Position numbers and translations under genes: made by a program
Assembly (NCBI RefSeq): GCF_003443535.1
Contig: NZ_CP031946.1
Coordinates: 620,001-684,000, forward strand
DNA from: Ruegeria sp. AD91A
GTDB lineage: Bacteria > Pseudomonadota > Alphaproteobacteria > Rhodobacterales > Rhodobacteraceae
Direction: 5' to 3'
DNA: 64,000 nt
Shown here: in pieces, positions 46,593-54,151 of the stretch
How positions within the stretch are numbered: the first letter of the stretch is position 1
Layout of the letters: every line of letters begins with the position of its first letter
The notes under the pieces: model-generated
Seen by the model: only the letters and a program-made list of their open reading frames with translations
What the model was told of the DNA's origin: nothing
The model's database searches: none

Positions 46593-46826
46593 ATGAGCGA
46601 CGTCGCAGATCGCGTTAAGAAGATCGTTGTTGAGCACCTGGGTGTTGAAGAAGATAAAGTCGCGGAAAACGCGTCCTTCATCGATGATCTGGGCGCAGAC
46701 AGCCTGGACACCGTTGAACTGGTCATGGCCTTCGAAGAAGAGTTCGGCATCGAAATCCCCGATGATGCAGCCGAAACCATCCAGACCTTCGGCGACGCGG
46801 TCAAGTTCATCAGCGAAGCGTCCTAA
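46593..46826 (+). CDS. acpP: Acyl carrier protein
   Basis: Small acidic carrier of 77 residues that holds acyl chains on a phosphopantetheine arm. The attachment Ser is Ser37 in [12 protein letters not shown]. Strongly acidic, four helices, as expected. It is followed by a terminator. Confidence 0.98.
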   Translation: MSDVADRVKKIVVEHLGVEEDKVAENASFIDDLGADSLDTVELVMAFEEEFGIEIPDDAAETIQTFGDAVKFISEAS

Positions 46827-46846
46827 GCGTTTCCTTCTGATTAAAA

Positions 46847-46882
46847 GCGGCGCTTCCGGGCAACGGAGGCGCCGTTTTTTTG
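46847..46882 (+). terminator. Terminator of acpP
   Basis: CGGCGCTTCCG pairs with CGGAGGCGCCG around GGCAA (one mismatch) and is followed by seven T. Typical intrinsic terminator after acpP. Confidence 0.85.
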
Positions 46883-46964
46883 TGCCCGCTCAAAATTCAT
46901 GCTTGCGCGTTTATATTCGGATACGCACTGTTTCCATTGAGGCAAAATTCAAAGTGGACAGGGC

Positions 46965-47504
46965 ATGATAAGATCCACTCCCATGATAAATACCGCGCGT
47001 TTGACACTGTGTGCCATGCGCCCGGAGGACTTTGACCGGTTCGCCGAGATCTGGCGGGACCCGTGCGTTGTCCAGCACATCGGCGGCTCACCCCGTTCAC
47101 GTGGCGAGGCGTGGGATTCATTTTTGCGCAACGCCGGACATTGGCAGATGGCCGGGTTTGGTCAATGGGGTGTGCTTCAGCAGTCGAATCGAAAGCTGAT
47201 TGGACAGGCCGGTTTCTTTTACGGAAACCGTCGGATGGGAGAGGATTTCGACGGCTTTCCCGAGGCAGGCTGGGTTCTGGCCCCTGAGGTACAGGGGCAG
47301 GGCTTGGGATATGAGGCGGCGAAGGCTGCTCATGACTGGTTTGACCGGGTGATTCCCGGGCCTTTGGTCGCGATGGTGAACGCGTCGAATTCCTCGTCGC
47401 AGAAGCTTGCCAAAAAGCTGGGCTATGTATTGATGCGTGAAGGGGTGTATAATGAAACCCCGGTGCACTTGTTAAGGCGCAACGGCCCACCTGCGTTCGC
47501 GTAA
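46965..47504 (+). CDS. GNAT-family N-acetyltransferase
   Basis: RimJ/RimL-type acetyltransferase of 179 residues that transfers acetyl groups from acetyl-CoA to an amine, possibly a protein N-terminus. Recognised by TARLTLCAMRPEDFDRFAEIW at the start, the pyrophosphate-binding part EVQGQGLGYEAAKAAHDW and the NASNSSSQKLAKKLGY loop near the end. Start at 46965 has GGACAGGG upstream; the inner ATG at 46983 lacks such a site. Substrate unknown. Confidence 0.88.
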   Translation: MIRSTPMINTARLTLCAMRPEDFDRFAEIWRDPCVVQHIGGSPRSRGEAWDSFLRNAGHWQMAGFGQWGVLQQSNRKLIGQAGFFYGNRRMGEDFDGFPEAGWVLAPEVQGQGLGYEAAKAAHDWFDRVIPGPLVAMVNASNSSSQKLAKKLGYVLMREGVYNETPVHLLRRNGPPAFA

Positions 47505-47627
47505 ATCCGCCACTTCAACAGTATGCCGCAAAATGGCCAAACTGTGCCGATCCCGGTAATATTGGGAGGGCGTTCCAAGTGTATGCTGCCGAGGATTTTC
47601 AGAGCGATTGAGCGGAGGACCGAGCTC

Positions 47628-48371
47628 ATGAGGATATACCCCACTATGGAACTGCAGAACGGCCGGTGTGTCACGTTGGACAAAGGTCGTTTGGACAACT
47701 CTATGATTTGGCATGTAAACCCGGTTGAGACAGCGCGAAGCTGGGCCGAGGCGGGTGCCGAATGGATGCACCTGACCGATTTCGACGCGATTGAGGGCAA
47801 AGATACCAACGTCGAATTGATTGAAGAGATTATCCGAGCGGCCGAAATTCCGGTTCAGTTGGCGGGTGGTATGCGGACACGTGAACAGGTGGAACGCTGG
47901 ATCGACAAAGGGGTCGGTCGTGTCGTGATCGGCACGCTGGCAGCGCGCGAGCCGAATCTGGTCAAGGAACTGGCCAAGCTTTACCCGGATCAAATCGTGC
48001 TATCGGTTGATGTCTGGCAAGGTTTTGTGATGACGGATGGCTGGCGCAGCCAAAGCGCATTCACGCCCGAAGCGTTTATCGACGCGTTCGAAGATGCGCC
48101 GTTTGCCGCCATCGTAGTGACGGATATCGACAGCGACATGGATGACGTCGAGGCTCAGCTTGGTTTGATCTCGGGGCTTGCCGGACATTCGCGCACTCCG
48201 GTGATCGCAAGCGGGGTTGTGCGCACTGCAGACGATATCTCGCGGCTGGCGTATATTCCCAATATCTCGGGTGCGATCGTAGGGCGTGCATTGTTTCACA
48301 AGACACTTGACCTGACGGATGCTCTGGAAATGGCAAAATCGGCACATGAGCCGGTGGCACAGTTCCAATAA
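47628..48371 (+). CDS. Divergent HisA-family (beta/alpha)8-barrel protein
   Basis: A 247-residue paralogue of the histidine-pathway isomerase HisA, lying outside any his operon between a GNAT gene and fabF. The barrel pattern (NPVETARSWAEAGAEWMHLTD, QLAGGMRTREQVERW, VVIGTLAAREPNLVKEL) fits HisA, but catalytic Asp8 is replaced by Glu (YPTMEL), the RDGT segment after TDI reads DSDMDD, and SGGV of the second phosphate site is SGVV. Asp128 is kept. A different substrate is likely. A GGAGG site precedes the ATG. Confidence 0.75.
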   Translation: MRIYPTMELQNGRCVTLDKGRLDNSMIWHVNPVETARSWAEAGAEWMHLTDFDAIEGKDTNVELIEEIIRAAEIPVQLAGGMRTREQVERWIDKGVGRVVIGTLAAREPNLVKELAKLYPDQIVLSVDVWQGFVMTDGWRSQSAFTPEAFIDAFEDAPFAAIVVTDIDSDMDDVEAQLGLISGLAGHSRTPVIASGVVRTADDISRLAYIPNISGAIVGRALFHKTLDLTDALEMAKSAHEPVAQFQ

Positions 48372-48377
48372 ACCGCT

Positions 48378-48409
48378 CCGCCCTTTCAGCAGGACGCGTG
48401 AAAGGGCGG
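48378..48409 (+). terminator. Hairpin after the HisA-like gene
   Basis: CCGCCCTTTCA pairs with TGAAAGGGCGG over 11 bases with a ten-base loop. No clear T-run follows, so it is a weak terminator or an mRNA-end structure. Confidence 0.5.
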
Positions 48410-48553
48410 GCACCTCTTCCAATCGTTGAAAACAGTATAGTTTCGGGTGATAGGCGGCGGGAAGCCTCCTTGAAGTCGCCGTTGCTCTTGCCCCCGCACC
48501 CCGGGCCGGGGTAAGAGCGGTTCTCATAACAGGAAGCAGGCAAGAGGCACTTC

Positions 48554-49819
48554 ATGCGCAGAGTCGTTGTTACCGGTCTTGGATTGGTCACTCCTTTGGC
48601 CAGCGGGGTCGAGGAAACCTGGTCGCGGCTGTTGGACGGAGAGTCCGGCGCTGGTCCTATCACGCATTTTGATGCGGAAGGCAGTGGCGTCACCACGACC
48701 TACGCCTGTGAGGTGCCGCGCGGGGATGGTACCAACGGAACGTTCAATCCTGATGACTGGATGCCGCCGAAAGAGCAGCGCAAAATTGAAGACTTCATCC
48801 TGTATTCCATCGCGGCCGCAGAAATGGCCTGCAAGGATGCGAACTGGTTGCCCGAAGATGAAGAGGACCGCCTGCGAACAGGTGTTCTGATCGGTTCAGG
48901 CATCGGTGGTTTGGGCTCGATCGCCAACACCGCCAATCTGATCCGTGACAAGGGCCCGCGCCGGGTGTCGCCGTTCTTTATTCCAGGTGCTCTGATCAAC
49001 CTGGCGTCAGGTCAGGTGTCGATCCGTCATGGCTTCAAGGGACCCAACCATTCGGTCGTGACGGCGTGTTCCACCGGTGCCCACGCTATCGGCGACGCCA
49101 GCCGTATCATCCGTGCAGGTGACGCAGACGTTATGGTCGCAGGTGGCGGCGAAGGCTGCATCTGCGAGATCGGCATCGCCGGGTTCAACGCTTGCAAGGC
49201 GTTGTCGACCAAATATGCCGATAACCCCAAGGCGGCCAGCCGCCCTTATGACGTGGACCGTGACGGGTTCGTCATGGGCGAAGGTGCAGGCATCGTCATT
49301 CTGGAAGACTATGAGCACGCCAAGGCCCGCGGTGCGAAGATTTACGCTGAGGTGCTGGGCTATGGTATGTCGGGTGACGCTTATCACATCACCGCGCCTT
49401 CAGAAGATGGCGACGGGGCTGAACGCTCGATGCGGGCGGCGCTGCGCAGTGCGGGGCTGGAGCCAAAAGATCTGGACTATATCAACGCGCATGGCACCTC
49501 GACCATGGCAGATACGATCGAGCTGGGCGCGGTTGAGCGTTTGCTGGGGGATCATGCCGGGAATGCGACCATGAGCTCGACCAAGTCGGCAACCGGTCAC
49601 TTGCTGGGTGCTGCGGGCGCGATCGAGGCGATCTTCTCGATTTTGGCGATCCGTGATCAGGTAGCCCCGCCGACAATCAATCTGGACAATCCAGCAGTGG
49701 AGACCCCGATCGATTTGGCTCCGAACGCAAAACGTGAGCGTGAGATCAATGTGGCCCTGTCGAACTCGTTCGGGTTTGGCGGCACCAATGCCAGCGTGAT
49801 CTTCGGAAAGGCCAGCTAA
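48554..49819 (+). CDS. fabF: 3-oxoacyl-ACP synthase II (KAS II)
   Basis: Condensing enzyme of fatty acid elongation, 421 residues. The catalytic triad is clear: Cys in VVTACSTGAHAIG, His in INAHGTSTMADTIE and His in KSATGHLLGAAGA. Starts MRRVVVTGLGLVTPL. The mltG gene starts immediately after its stop codon, so the two are co-translated. Confidence 0.97.
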   Translation: MRRVVVTGLGLVTPLASGVEETWSRLLDGESGAGPITHFDAEGSGVTTTYACEVPRGDGTNGTFNPDDWMPPKEQRKIEDFILYSIAAAEMACKDANWLPEDEEDRLRTGVLIGSGIGGLGSIANTANLIRDKGPRRVSPFFIPGALINLASGQVSIRHGFKGPNHSVVTACSTGAHAIGDASRIIRAGDADVMVAGGGEGCICEIGIAGFNACKALSTKYADNPKAASRPYDVDRDGFVMGEGAGIVILEDYEHAKARGAKIYAEVLGYGMSGDAYHITAPSEDGDGAERSMRAALRSAGLEPKDLDYINAHGTSTMADTIELGAVERLLGDHAGNATMSSTKSATGHLLGAAGAIEAIFSILAIRDQVAPPTINLDNPAVETPIDLAPNAKREREINVALSNSFGFGGTNASVIFGKAS

Positions 49820-50977
49820 ATGTGGCGGGCCATTGCTTCGAACGCGCTGACCATTCTGGTGGTCGGCCTGTTCATGATGGGCGGGCTAATCCTTTGGGGG
49901 CAGAGCCAGTACAAGGCCGAGGGCCCGCTTGAAACCGCAATCTGCCTTCAGGTCAGAAGCGGATCGAACATGACGCGTGTCAGTCAGCAGCTGGAAGAGC
50001 AGGGCGCCATCAGCAGTGCCACGATCTTTCGGATGGCGGCTGACTACACGGATCGGGCGCAGCAGTTGAAAGCCGGTAGCTTTCTGGTACGGGAAGGTGC
50101 GTCGATGGAGCAGATCATCGACGAGATCACCAGCAGCGGTGCCAGCACCTGTGGGTCTGAGATTGAGTATCGTATCGGTGTGACGCGCGCTCAGACCCGT
50201 GTTCGCGAGTTGAACCCTGCGACCTTGGATTTCGTCGAAATCGCGTCGTTTGATCCGTCGGGAGAAGAGGTGCCTGAGGCCTATAACGAGAAACGCAATG
50301 AGGCGGACACGCGTTACCGCGTATCACTGGCCGAAGGTGTGACCTCGTGGCAGGTGGTCGAGGCGTTGAAGGCATTTGACGCTTTGACAGGTGAGGTGAG
50401 CGAAATACCTGCTGAGGGTATGCTGGCGCCTGACAGTTACGATGTTGTGGCTGGTCAGGACCGTAACGTCATTCTGCAGGCGATGCAGGACAAGCAACAA
50501 TTGCGGATCAACGCCGTTTGGGAAAGCCGCCAGGACGGGTTGCCGCTGGAAAGCCCCGAAGAAATGCTGATCCTTGCGTCGATCATCGAAAAGGAAACCG
50601 GAGTTCCGGAAGAGCGCGGGAAAGTGGCCAGCGTTTTTGTGAACCGGCTGAAACAGGGGATGCGGCTGCAGACGGACCCGACCGTCATCTATGGCGTTAC
50701 CAAGGGGCAAGGCACGTTGGGCCGCGGGCTGCGTCGCAGCGAGCTGAACAGGCCAACGCCATGGAACACCTACCAGATCGACGGCTTGCCGCCGACGCCG
50801 ATTGCCAATCCGGGCTTGGCCAGCCTTGAAGCTGCTGTTGCGCCGGATGACACGGACTTCGTGTTCTTCGTTGCCGATGGTACGGGCGGCCATGCGTTTG
50901 CCGAGACTTTGCAGGAACACAATCGCAATGTCGCCAAATGGCGCGAGATTGAAGCAGAGCGGAATTCGGGGAATTAA
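49820..50977 (+). CDS. mltG: Endolytic transglycosylase MltG
   Basis: Inner-membrane enzyme that cuts nascent peptidoglycan strands and sets their length; 385 residues with one N-terminal membrane helix. The YceG domain carries the catalytic Glu in ILASIIEKETGVPEER, followed by VASVFVNRLKQGMRLQTDPTV, and a C-terminal block with RPTPWNTYQIDGLPPTPIANPG. It starts one base after fabF, an arrangement also seen in other bacteria. Confidence 0.96.
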   Translation: MWRAIASNALTILVVGLFMMGGLILWGQSQYKAEGPLETAICLQVRSGSNMTRVSQQLEEQGAISSATIFRMAADYTDRAQQLKAGSFLVREGASMEQIIDEITSSGASTCGSEIEYRIGVTRAQTRVRELNPATLDFVEIASFDPSGEEVPEAYNEKRNEADTRYRVSLAEGVTSWQVVEALKAFDALTGEVSEIPAEGMLAPDSYDVVAGQDRNVILQAMQDKQQLRINAVWESRQDGLPLESPEEMLILASIIEKETGVPEERGKVASVFVNRLKQGMRLQTDPTVIYGVTKGQGTLGRGLRRSELNRPTPWNTYQIDGLPPTPIANPGLASLEAAVAPDDTDFVFFVADGTGGHAFAETLQEHNRNVAKWREIEAERNSGN

Positions 50978-51011
50978 CCGGAACGAAATCTGGTTTCGTT
51001 CTTAGTGTTAC

Positions 51012-51048
51012 GCCAACGCCGGCTTGTGACCCGGCGTTGGCCTTTTAT
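51012..51048 (+). terminator. Terminator of fabF-mltG
   Basis: GCCAACGCCGG at 51012-51022 pairs with CCGGCGTTGGC at 51031-51041, then CTTTTATT. It ends the plus-strand unit before the convergent helicase gene. Confidence 0.8.
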
Positions 51049-51062
51049 TGTGCAGGCCGACC

Positions 51063-52328
51063 TTACGCCGCAGGGCGTTTGCCGCGTGGGCGACGCCGTT
51101 TGTTTGCTGCGGGTTTTCCTTCCCCGTTGGCGGGTTTGGGTTTGAACCCCCGGCGGCGGTTGCTCGGGCGGCGCGCCGGTTTTTCAGGTTGCACAGCTTC
51201 TGGCATCGAGCCACTGGCAACTGGGATCTCGATCTTCATCAGCTTTTGGATCTGACGCAGCAGATCAACTTCTTCCGGGGAGCAGAAGGCGATGGCTTCG
51301 CCCTCGCGCCCAGCTCGGGCGGTGCGCCCGATACGGTGGACGTAGTTGTCAGGCACCTCGGGCAGGTCAAAGTTGATCACGTAGGCGACGCCCGGGATGT
51401 CGATGCCTCGGGCCGCAACGTCGGTGGCCACCAGAATGTTGATTTCACCCGCGCGGAACGCCTTGATCGCGCGATCGCGCTGACCCTGGCTTTTGTTGCC
51501 GTGGATGGATGCGGCGTTATAGCCGTCAGCTACAAGGCCCTTCATCAGCCGTTCTGCACCATGTTTGGTGCGGGTAAAGACCAGTGTCAGGGCATCCACA
51601 TCTTTCGACAGGATTTCACGCAGCTTGATTGGTTTTCCGGGTTTGGAAACGAAGTGCAAAGACTGCGTAATCTTGTCCGCCGCTTTGCCCGGAGGCGAGA
51701 CCTGCACCCGCTGCGGGTTGGTCAGGTAGGCGCGGCTGAGTTCTTCCATCTGCTTCGGCATGGTGGCCGAAAACAGCATGGTTTGGCGTGGAGTGCCCAG
51801 TGCCGGCGCGATTTTGCGCAGTGCATGGATAAAGCCAAGGTCGAGCATCTGGTCAGCTTCGTCCAGCACCAGATGGCGTACCGCTCCGAGATTTACTGCA
51901 CCACGTTCCATCAAGTCTATCAGGCGACCCGGTGTGGCGACCAGAATATCAGTGCCACGAGAGAGGATCATTATCTGTTTATTGATCGACTGGCCGCCTA
52001 CAACGGTGGCCACGCGCAGCTTGGTGCCCTTCGTCAGGGTACGGAGGCTGTCGGCGATCTGGTTCACGAGTTCGCGGGTGGGCGCCAGGATCAGCGCCTT
52101 GGAGGTTTTCGGATCTGGCTTACCAGACTGGGCCAGAAGGTGATCGATCAGAGGCAGGCCAAAAGCCAGTGTCTTGCCGGTGCCGGTTTGAGCCAGTCCC
52201 AGAATGTCGTGACCATTCAGAGCAAGCGGAATCGCCTGGTTCTGGATCGGTGTGGGTTGAGTGAAATTGGCGCGTTTAAGTGCCTCGTTCAGTGCCGGGG
52301 CAAGGCCCAGCATATCAAAGTCGAACAA
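51063..52328 (-). CDS. DEAD-box RNA helicase (RhlE-like)
   Basis: ATP-dependent RNA helicase of 421 residues used in ribosome assembly or RNA turnover. All motifs are visible: Q motif (PTPIQNQAIP), AQTGTGKT, PTRELVNQI, DEAD (LVLDEADQML), SAT, and HRIGRTARAG. The C-terminal tail is basic (RRPRGKRP). The start is a TTG at 52328 with AAAGGA 7 bases upstream; an ATG five codons later is the alternative. Confidence 0.93.
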   Translation of the reverse strand: MFDFDMLGLAPALNEALKRANFTQPTPIQNQAIPLALNGHDILGLAQTGTGKTLAFGLPLIDHLLAQSGKPDPKTSKALILAPTRELVNQIADSLRTLTKGTKLRVATVVGGQSINKQIMILSRGTDILVATPGRLIDLMERGAVNLGAVRHLVLDEADQMLDLGFIHALRKIAPALGTPRQTMLFSATMPKQMEELSRAYLTNPQRVQVSPPGKAADKITQSLHFVSKPGKPIKLREILSKDVDALTLVFTRTKHGAERLMKGLVADGYNAASIHGNKSQGQRDRAIKAFRAGEINILVATDVAARGIDIPGVAYVINFDLPEVPDNYVHRIGRTARAGREGEAIAFCSPEEVDLLRQIQKLMKIEIPVASGSMPEAVQPEKPARRPSNRRRGFKPKPANGEGKPAANKRRRPRGKRPAA

Positions 52329-52653
52329 ATAACTATCCTTTACAGCCCGAGGCGTTGGCCCGCGGACAGGTCATGAAGGGTCGCTCGTGGGCGACCGGCA
52401 GGGGTTGTGCGAGACCTCGGAACGAGCAGGTGCATCCTGCGCCATCCGGCCGTCGCGTCAAGAACCCTGCGTGATGGGGAACTGGAATGATAAACTGGCG
52501 CTGTGGGGCGGACCAGGTCCGCTCGGGCTCACGCTTCAGCGCAGTGATGGTAGGCACATGAGGGTTCGGTGGTGGAATGTCAAGCGCGGTTAAAAATTCG
52601 GGTGATCTTCCGGGTTGAAAAAGGCACTGTTCAAGGCGGCAGGCAGTAGGTGA
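52329..52653. other. Gap between the helicase and the HxlR-like gene
   Basis: A 325-base stretch with no supported gene. Short open frames on both strands lack ribosome binding sites and family resemblance. The helicase promoter should lie in its first part, but I cannot place it. Confidence 0.4.
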
Positions 52654-53190
52654 TCACAGTGGCAAGCCAACTGCTCTGCTGATCTCTTTTCCAGCATTCA
52701 CGGCCTGATAGGTTGGAAATGGCATCCTCTCGGCAGTGTCAATGTTGCGCTGGATCCAGTTTCGTTCTTCCAGCTGGTGAAGGGATGAGGACAGCGCCCG
52801 ATCTGTAATGATCGTGAGGCCCGATTTGATTGCCGAGAAACGATGAGGGGTGCCTGCCAGCGCCAGAACTGGCACAGTCCATGTTTTTCGTAGAAGTCTG
52901 GTTTCATCCTCAGTTCGGGCGGTTGTAATTATCTTGCTGGCGACTGACGCGGCTTCGATTCCGGTTGGAGTCAGTCGAAATTCTGAACGTAGAGGATGCC
53001 CGTGACCGGGATTTCTTTCGATCATTCCTAGTTCAATAAGATGAGCAAGGCTGGTTGCAAAGGCCGTTCGGCTTGCGTTGGTTGCGGCCAAAAGCGGGGC
53101 TTGTCGGCCCGGAACTTTGGCGTGCAGCAGGGCAAGAATGTTCAGTGACCAAGCCCGAGATGTCAGCTTGACAAGTGTATTGATGTCCAT
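52654..53190 (-). CDS. Transcription regulator with two tandem HxlR-like domains
   Basis: Predicted DNA-binding protein of 178 residues. Both halves look like HxlR-type winged helices: the first (WSLNILALLHAKVPGRQAPL to FRLTPTGIEAA) and the second (WTVPVLALAGTPHRFSAI, then SSSLHQLEERNWIQRN and YQAVNAGKEIS) each show the W-x-L-L start, the L..L...G.I.R turn and a wing. A duplicated HxlR in one chain would give a built-in dimer. It is divergent from a VOC gene with only 39 bases between starts, which hold a perfect dyad. Confidence 0.75.
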   Translation of the reverse strand: MDINTLVKLTSRAWSLNILALLHAKVPGRQAPLLAATNASRTAFATSLAHLIELGMIERNPGHGHPLRSEFRLTPTGIEAASVASKIITTARTEDETRLLRKTWTVPVLALAGTPHRFSAIKSGLTIITDRALSSSLHQLEERNWIQRNIDTAERMPFPTYQAVNAGKEISRAVGLPL

Positions 53191-53194
53191 AAAG

Positions 53195-53207
53195 TATAGT
53201 AGCTATA
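53195..53207. promoter_or_regulatory. Dyad operator between the HxlR-like and VOC genes
   Basis: TATAG-TAG-CTATA is a perfect inverted repeat in the 39-base divergent gap. Its place, over both promoters, suits autoregulation by the divergent regulator. Confidence 0.5.
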
Positions 53208-53229
53208 TTTTTGAAAAAAAGGAAGCCTT

Positions 53230-53607
53230 ATGCCTCTCGTTTCATTGAAAAACACTATAACACTTGCGATGTCCGTGCAGGATCGACATGCCAGCGCAGA
53301 TTGGTATGCCGTCAATCTCGGGTTTGAGCTTATCCACCACATTGATGAAGCGGGATGGAGCGAAATGCGGACGAATGTCGACGGAGTCACTTTGGGGCTG
53401 GGCGAACAGGCCGAAGCCTCTCCGGGGAATTGCGTGCCTGTCTTCGAAGTCGCGGATATCGTGGATGCGCGCAGAAAGTTGGAGGCGGCTGGAGTGGAAT
53501 TTGACGGTGAAACGGAAACGATTGAGGGGATGGTCAGCACGGCCACGTTCTATGATCCGGACAGGAATGCGCTGATGTTGGCGCAGGATTTGACAGGCCA
53601 GGGCTGA
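53230..53607 (+). CDS. VOC-family (glyoxalase/bleomycin-resistance fold) protein
   Basis: Small metal-binding or ligand-binding protein of 125 residues. Two beta-alpha-beta-beta-beta units are visible: ITLAMSVQDRHASADWYAVNLGFEL and VPVFEVADIVDARRKLEAAGVEF, then TATFYDPDRNALMLAQDL with a late Asp-Pro-Asp. AAAGGAAG precedes the ATG. Possible lactoylglutathione lyase or a drug-binding relative; the regulator next door probably controls it. Confidence 0.85.
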   Translation: MPLVSLKNTITLAMSVQDRHASADWYAVNLGFELIHHIDEAGWSEMRTNVDGVTLGLGEQAEASPGNCVPVFEVADIVDARRKLEAAGVEFDGETETIEGMVSTATFYDPDRNALMLAQDLTGQG

Positions 53608-53649
53608 GAGCATCTGGTAAAGGAATACTCAACACAGCGGTCGCCCTGC

Positions 53650-53702
53650 GTTGCGCTAGTGTTGCGTAACTTATTGACATTAAGTACGTAATTCCGTACT
53701 AG
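53650..53702 (+). promoter_or_regulatory. Candidate GTA operon promoter with operator sites
   Basis: TTGACA at 53674-53679 is a perfect -35 box; a weak -10 (TACTAG, 53697-53702) lies 17 bases on. The spacer holds a perfect inverted repeat AGTACG-N6-CGTACT (53683-53700). Two direct repeats GTTGCG (53650-53655 and 53661-53666), 11 bases apart, lie just upstream. The layout suits one activator upstream and one regulator over the core promoter. Factor identity is not known. Confidence 0.5.
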
Positions 53703-53728
53703 TTATGTCATGCTAGAAGAGGCGGGCG

Positions 53729-53759
53729 ACGGCCCCGGGGCGACCCGGTGGCCGTTTTT
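53729..53759 (+). terminator. Intrinsic terminator in the GTA leader
   Basis: ACGGCC (53729-53734) pairs with GGCCGT (53750-53755) and CCGGG (53735-53739) with CCCGG (53744-53748), with one bulged base and a GCGA tetraloop of the GNRA type, followed by five T. It lies between the candidate promoter and g1, so it may act as an attenuator, or it may simply end the VOC transcript. Confidence 0.7.
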
Positions 53760-53806
53760 CGCTTCTCTCGTGCGGAGAAAACTCACGCATGAGGTCACAG
53801 GCAAAC

Positions 53807-54151
53807 ATGACTTTGATTACCCCGGAAGAGCGGATTTCCCAGACGGCTGACTTGTTGCAGTCGCTTGAGAGGTCCATTCGAGATCTGCGGCAAGCAGCGG
53901 AAGAACTGCGCAAACAGATCGGAGCCGGGGAGGATGCAGATCTTGCTGGTTCAGCCAAGCAACTCGGGCAGTTAGAGGGGCTGATCCGAAGTTGTCAGAA
54001 AGTGGAGACAAGCTTTGTCGAACAACATCACAGACAAGCCGGAATTGCCCAAGGAGGGTACGCGCTCGATCTTGACCGAGCTCGGTTTGAAGTCGGGTGC
54101 AGGTTGGCTCGCCTCCGCGCCTGTTGCGGTGCAGAACAGATTTCTAAGTGA
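53807..54151 (+). CDS. GTA protein g1 (small terminase-like)
   Basis: First gene of the gene transfer agent cluster; the product, 114 residues from 53807, is largely helical and matches the g1 type now taken as the small terminase subunit, which binds DNA for packaging. Coiled-coil-like ERISQTADLLQSLERSIRDL is followed by the conserved AGIAQGGYALDLDRARFE segment. ATG at 53789 is an alternative start six codons earlier. It overlaps the next gene by 137 bases in another frame. Confidence 0.75.
   Translation: MTLITPEERISQTADLLQSLERSIRDLRQAAEELRKQIGAGEDADLAGSAKQLGQLEGLIRSCQKVETSFVEQHHRQAGIAQGGYALDLDRARFEVGCRLARLRACCGAEQISK

Noticed and set aside
52333-52593. Short frames on both strands between the helicase and the HxlR-like gene
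   Set aside because: No start signals, no family resemblance.
53705-53716. Three-codon leader frame (ATG TCA TGC TAG) in the GTA leader
   Set aside because: Too short and without a ribosome binding site to support a leader-peptide attenuation model.
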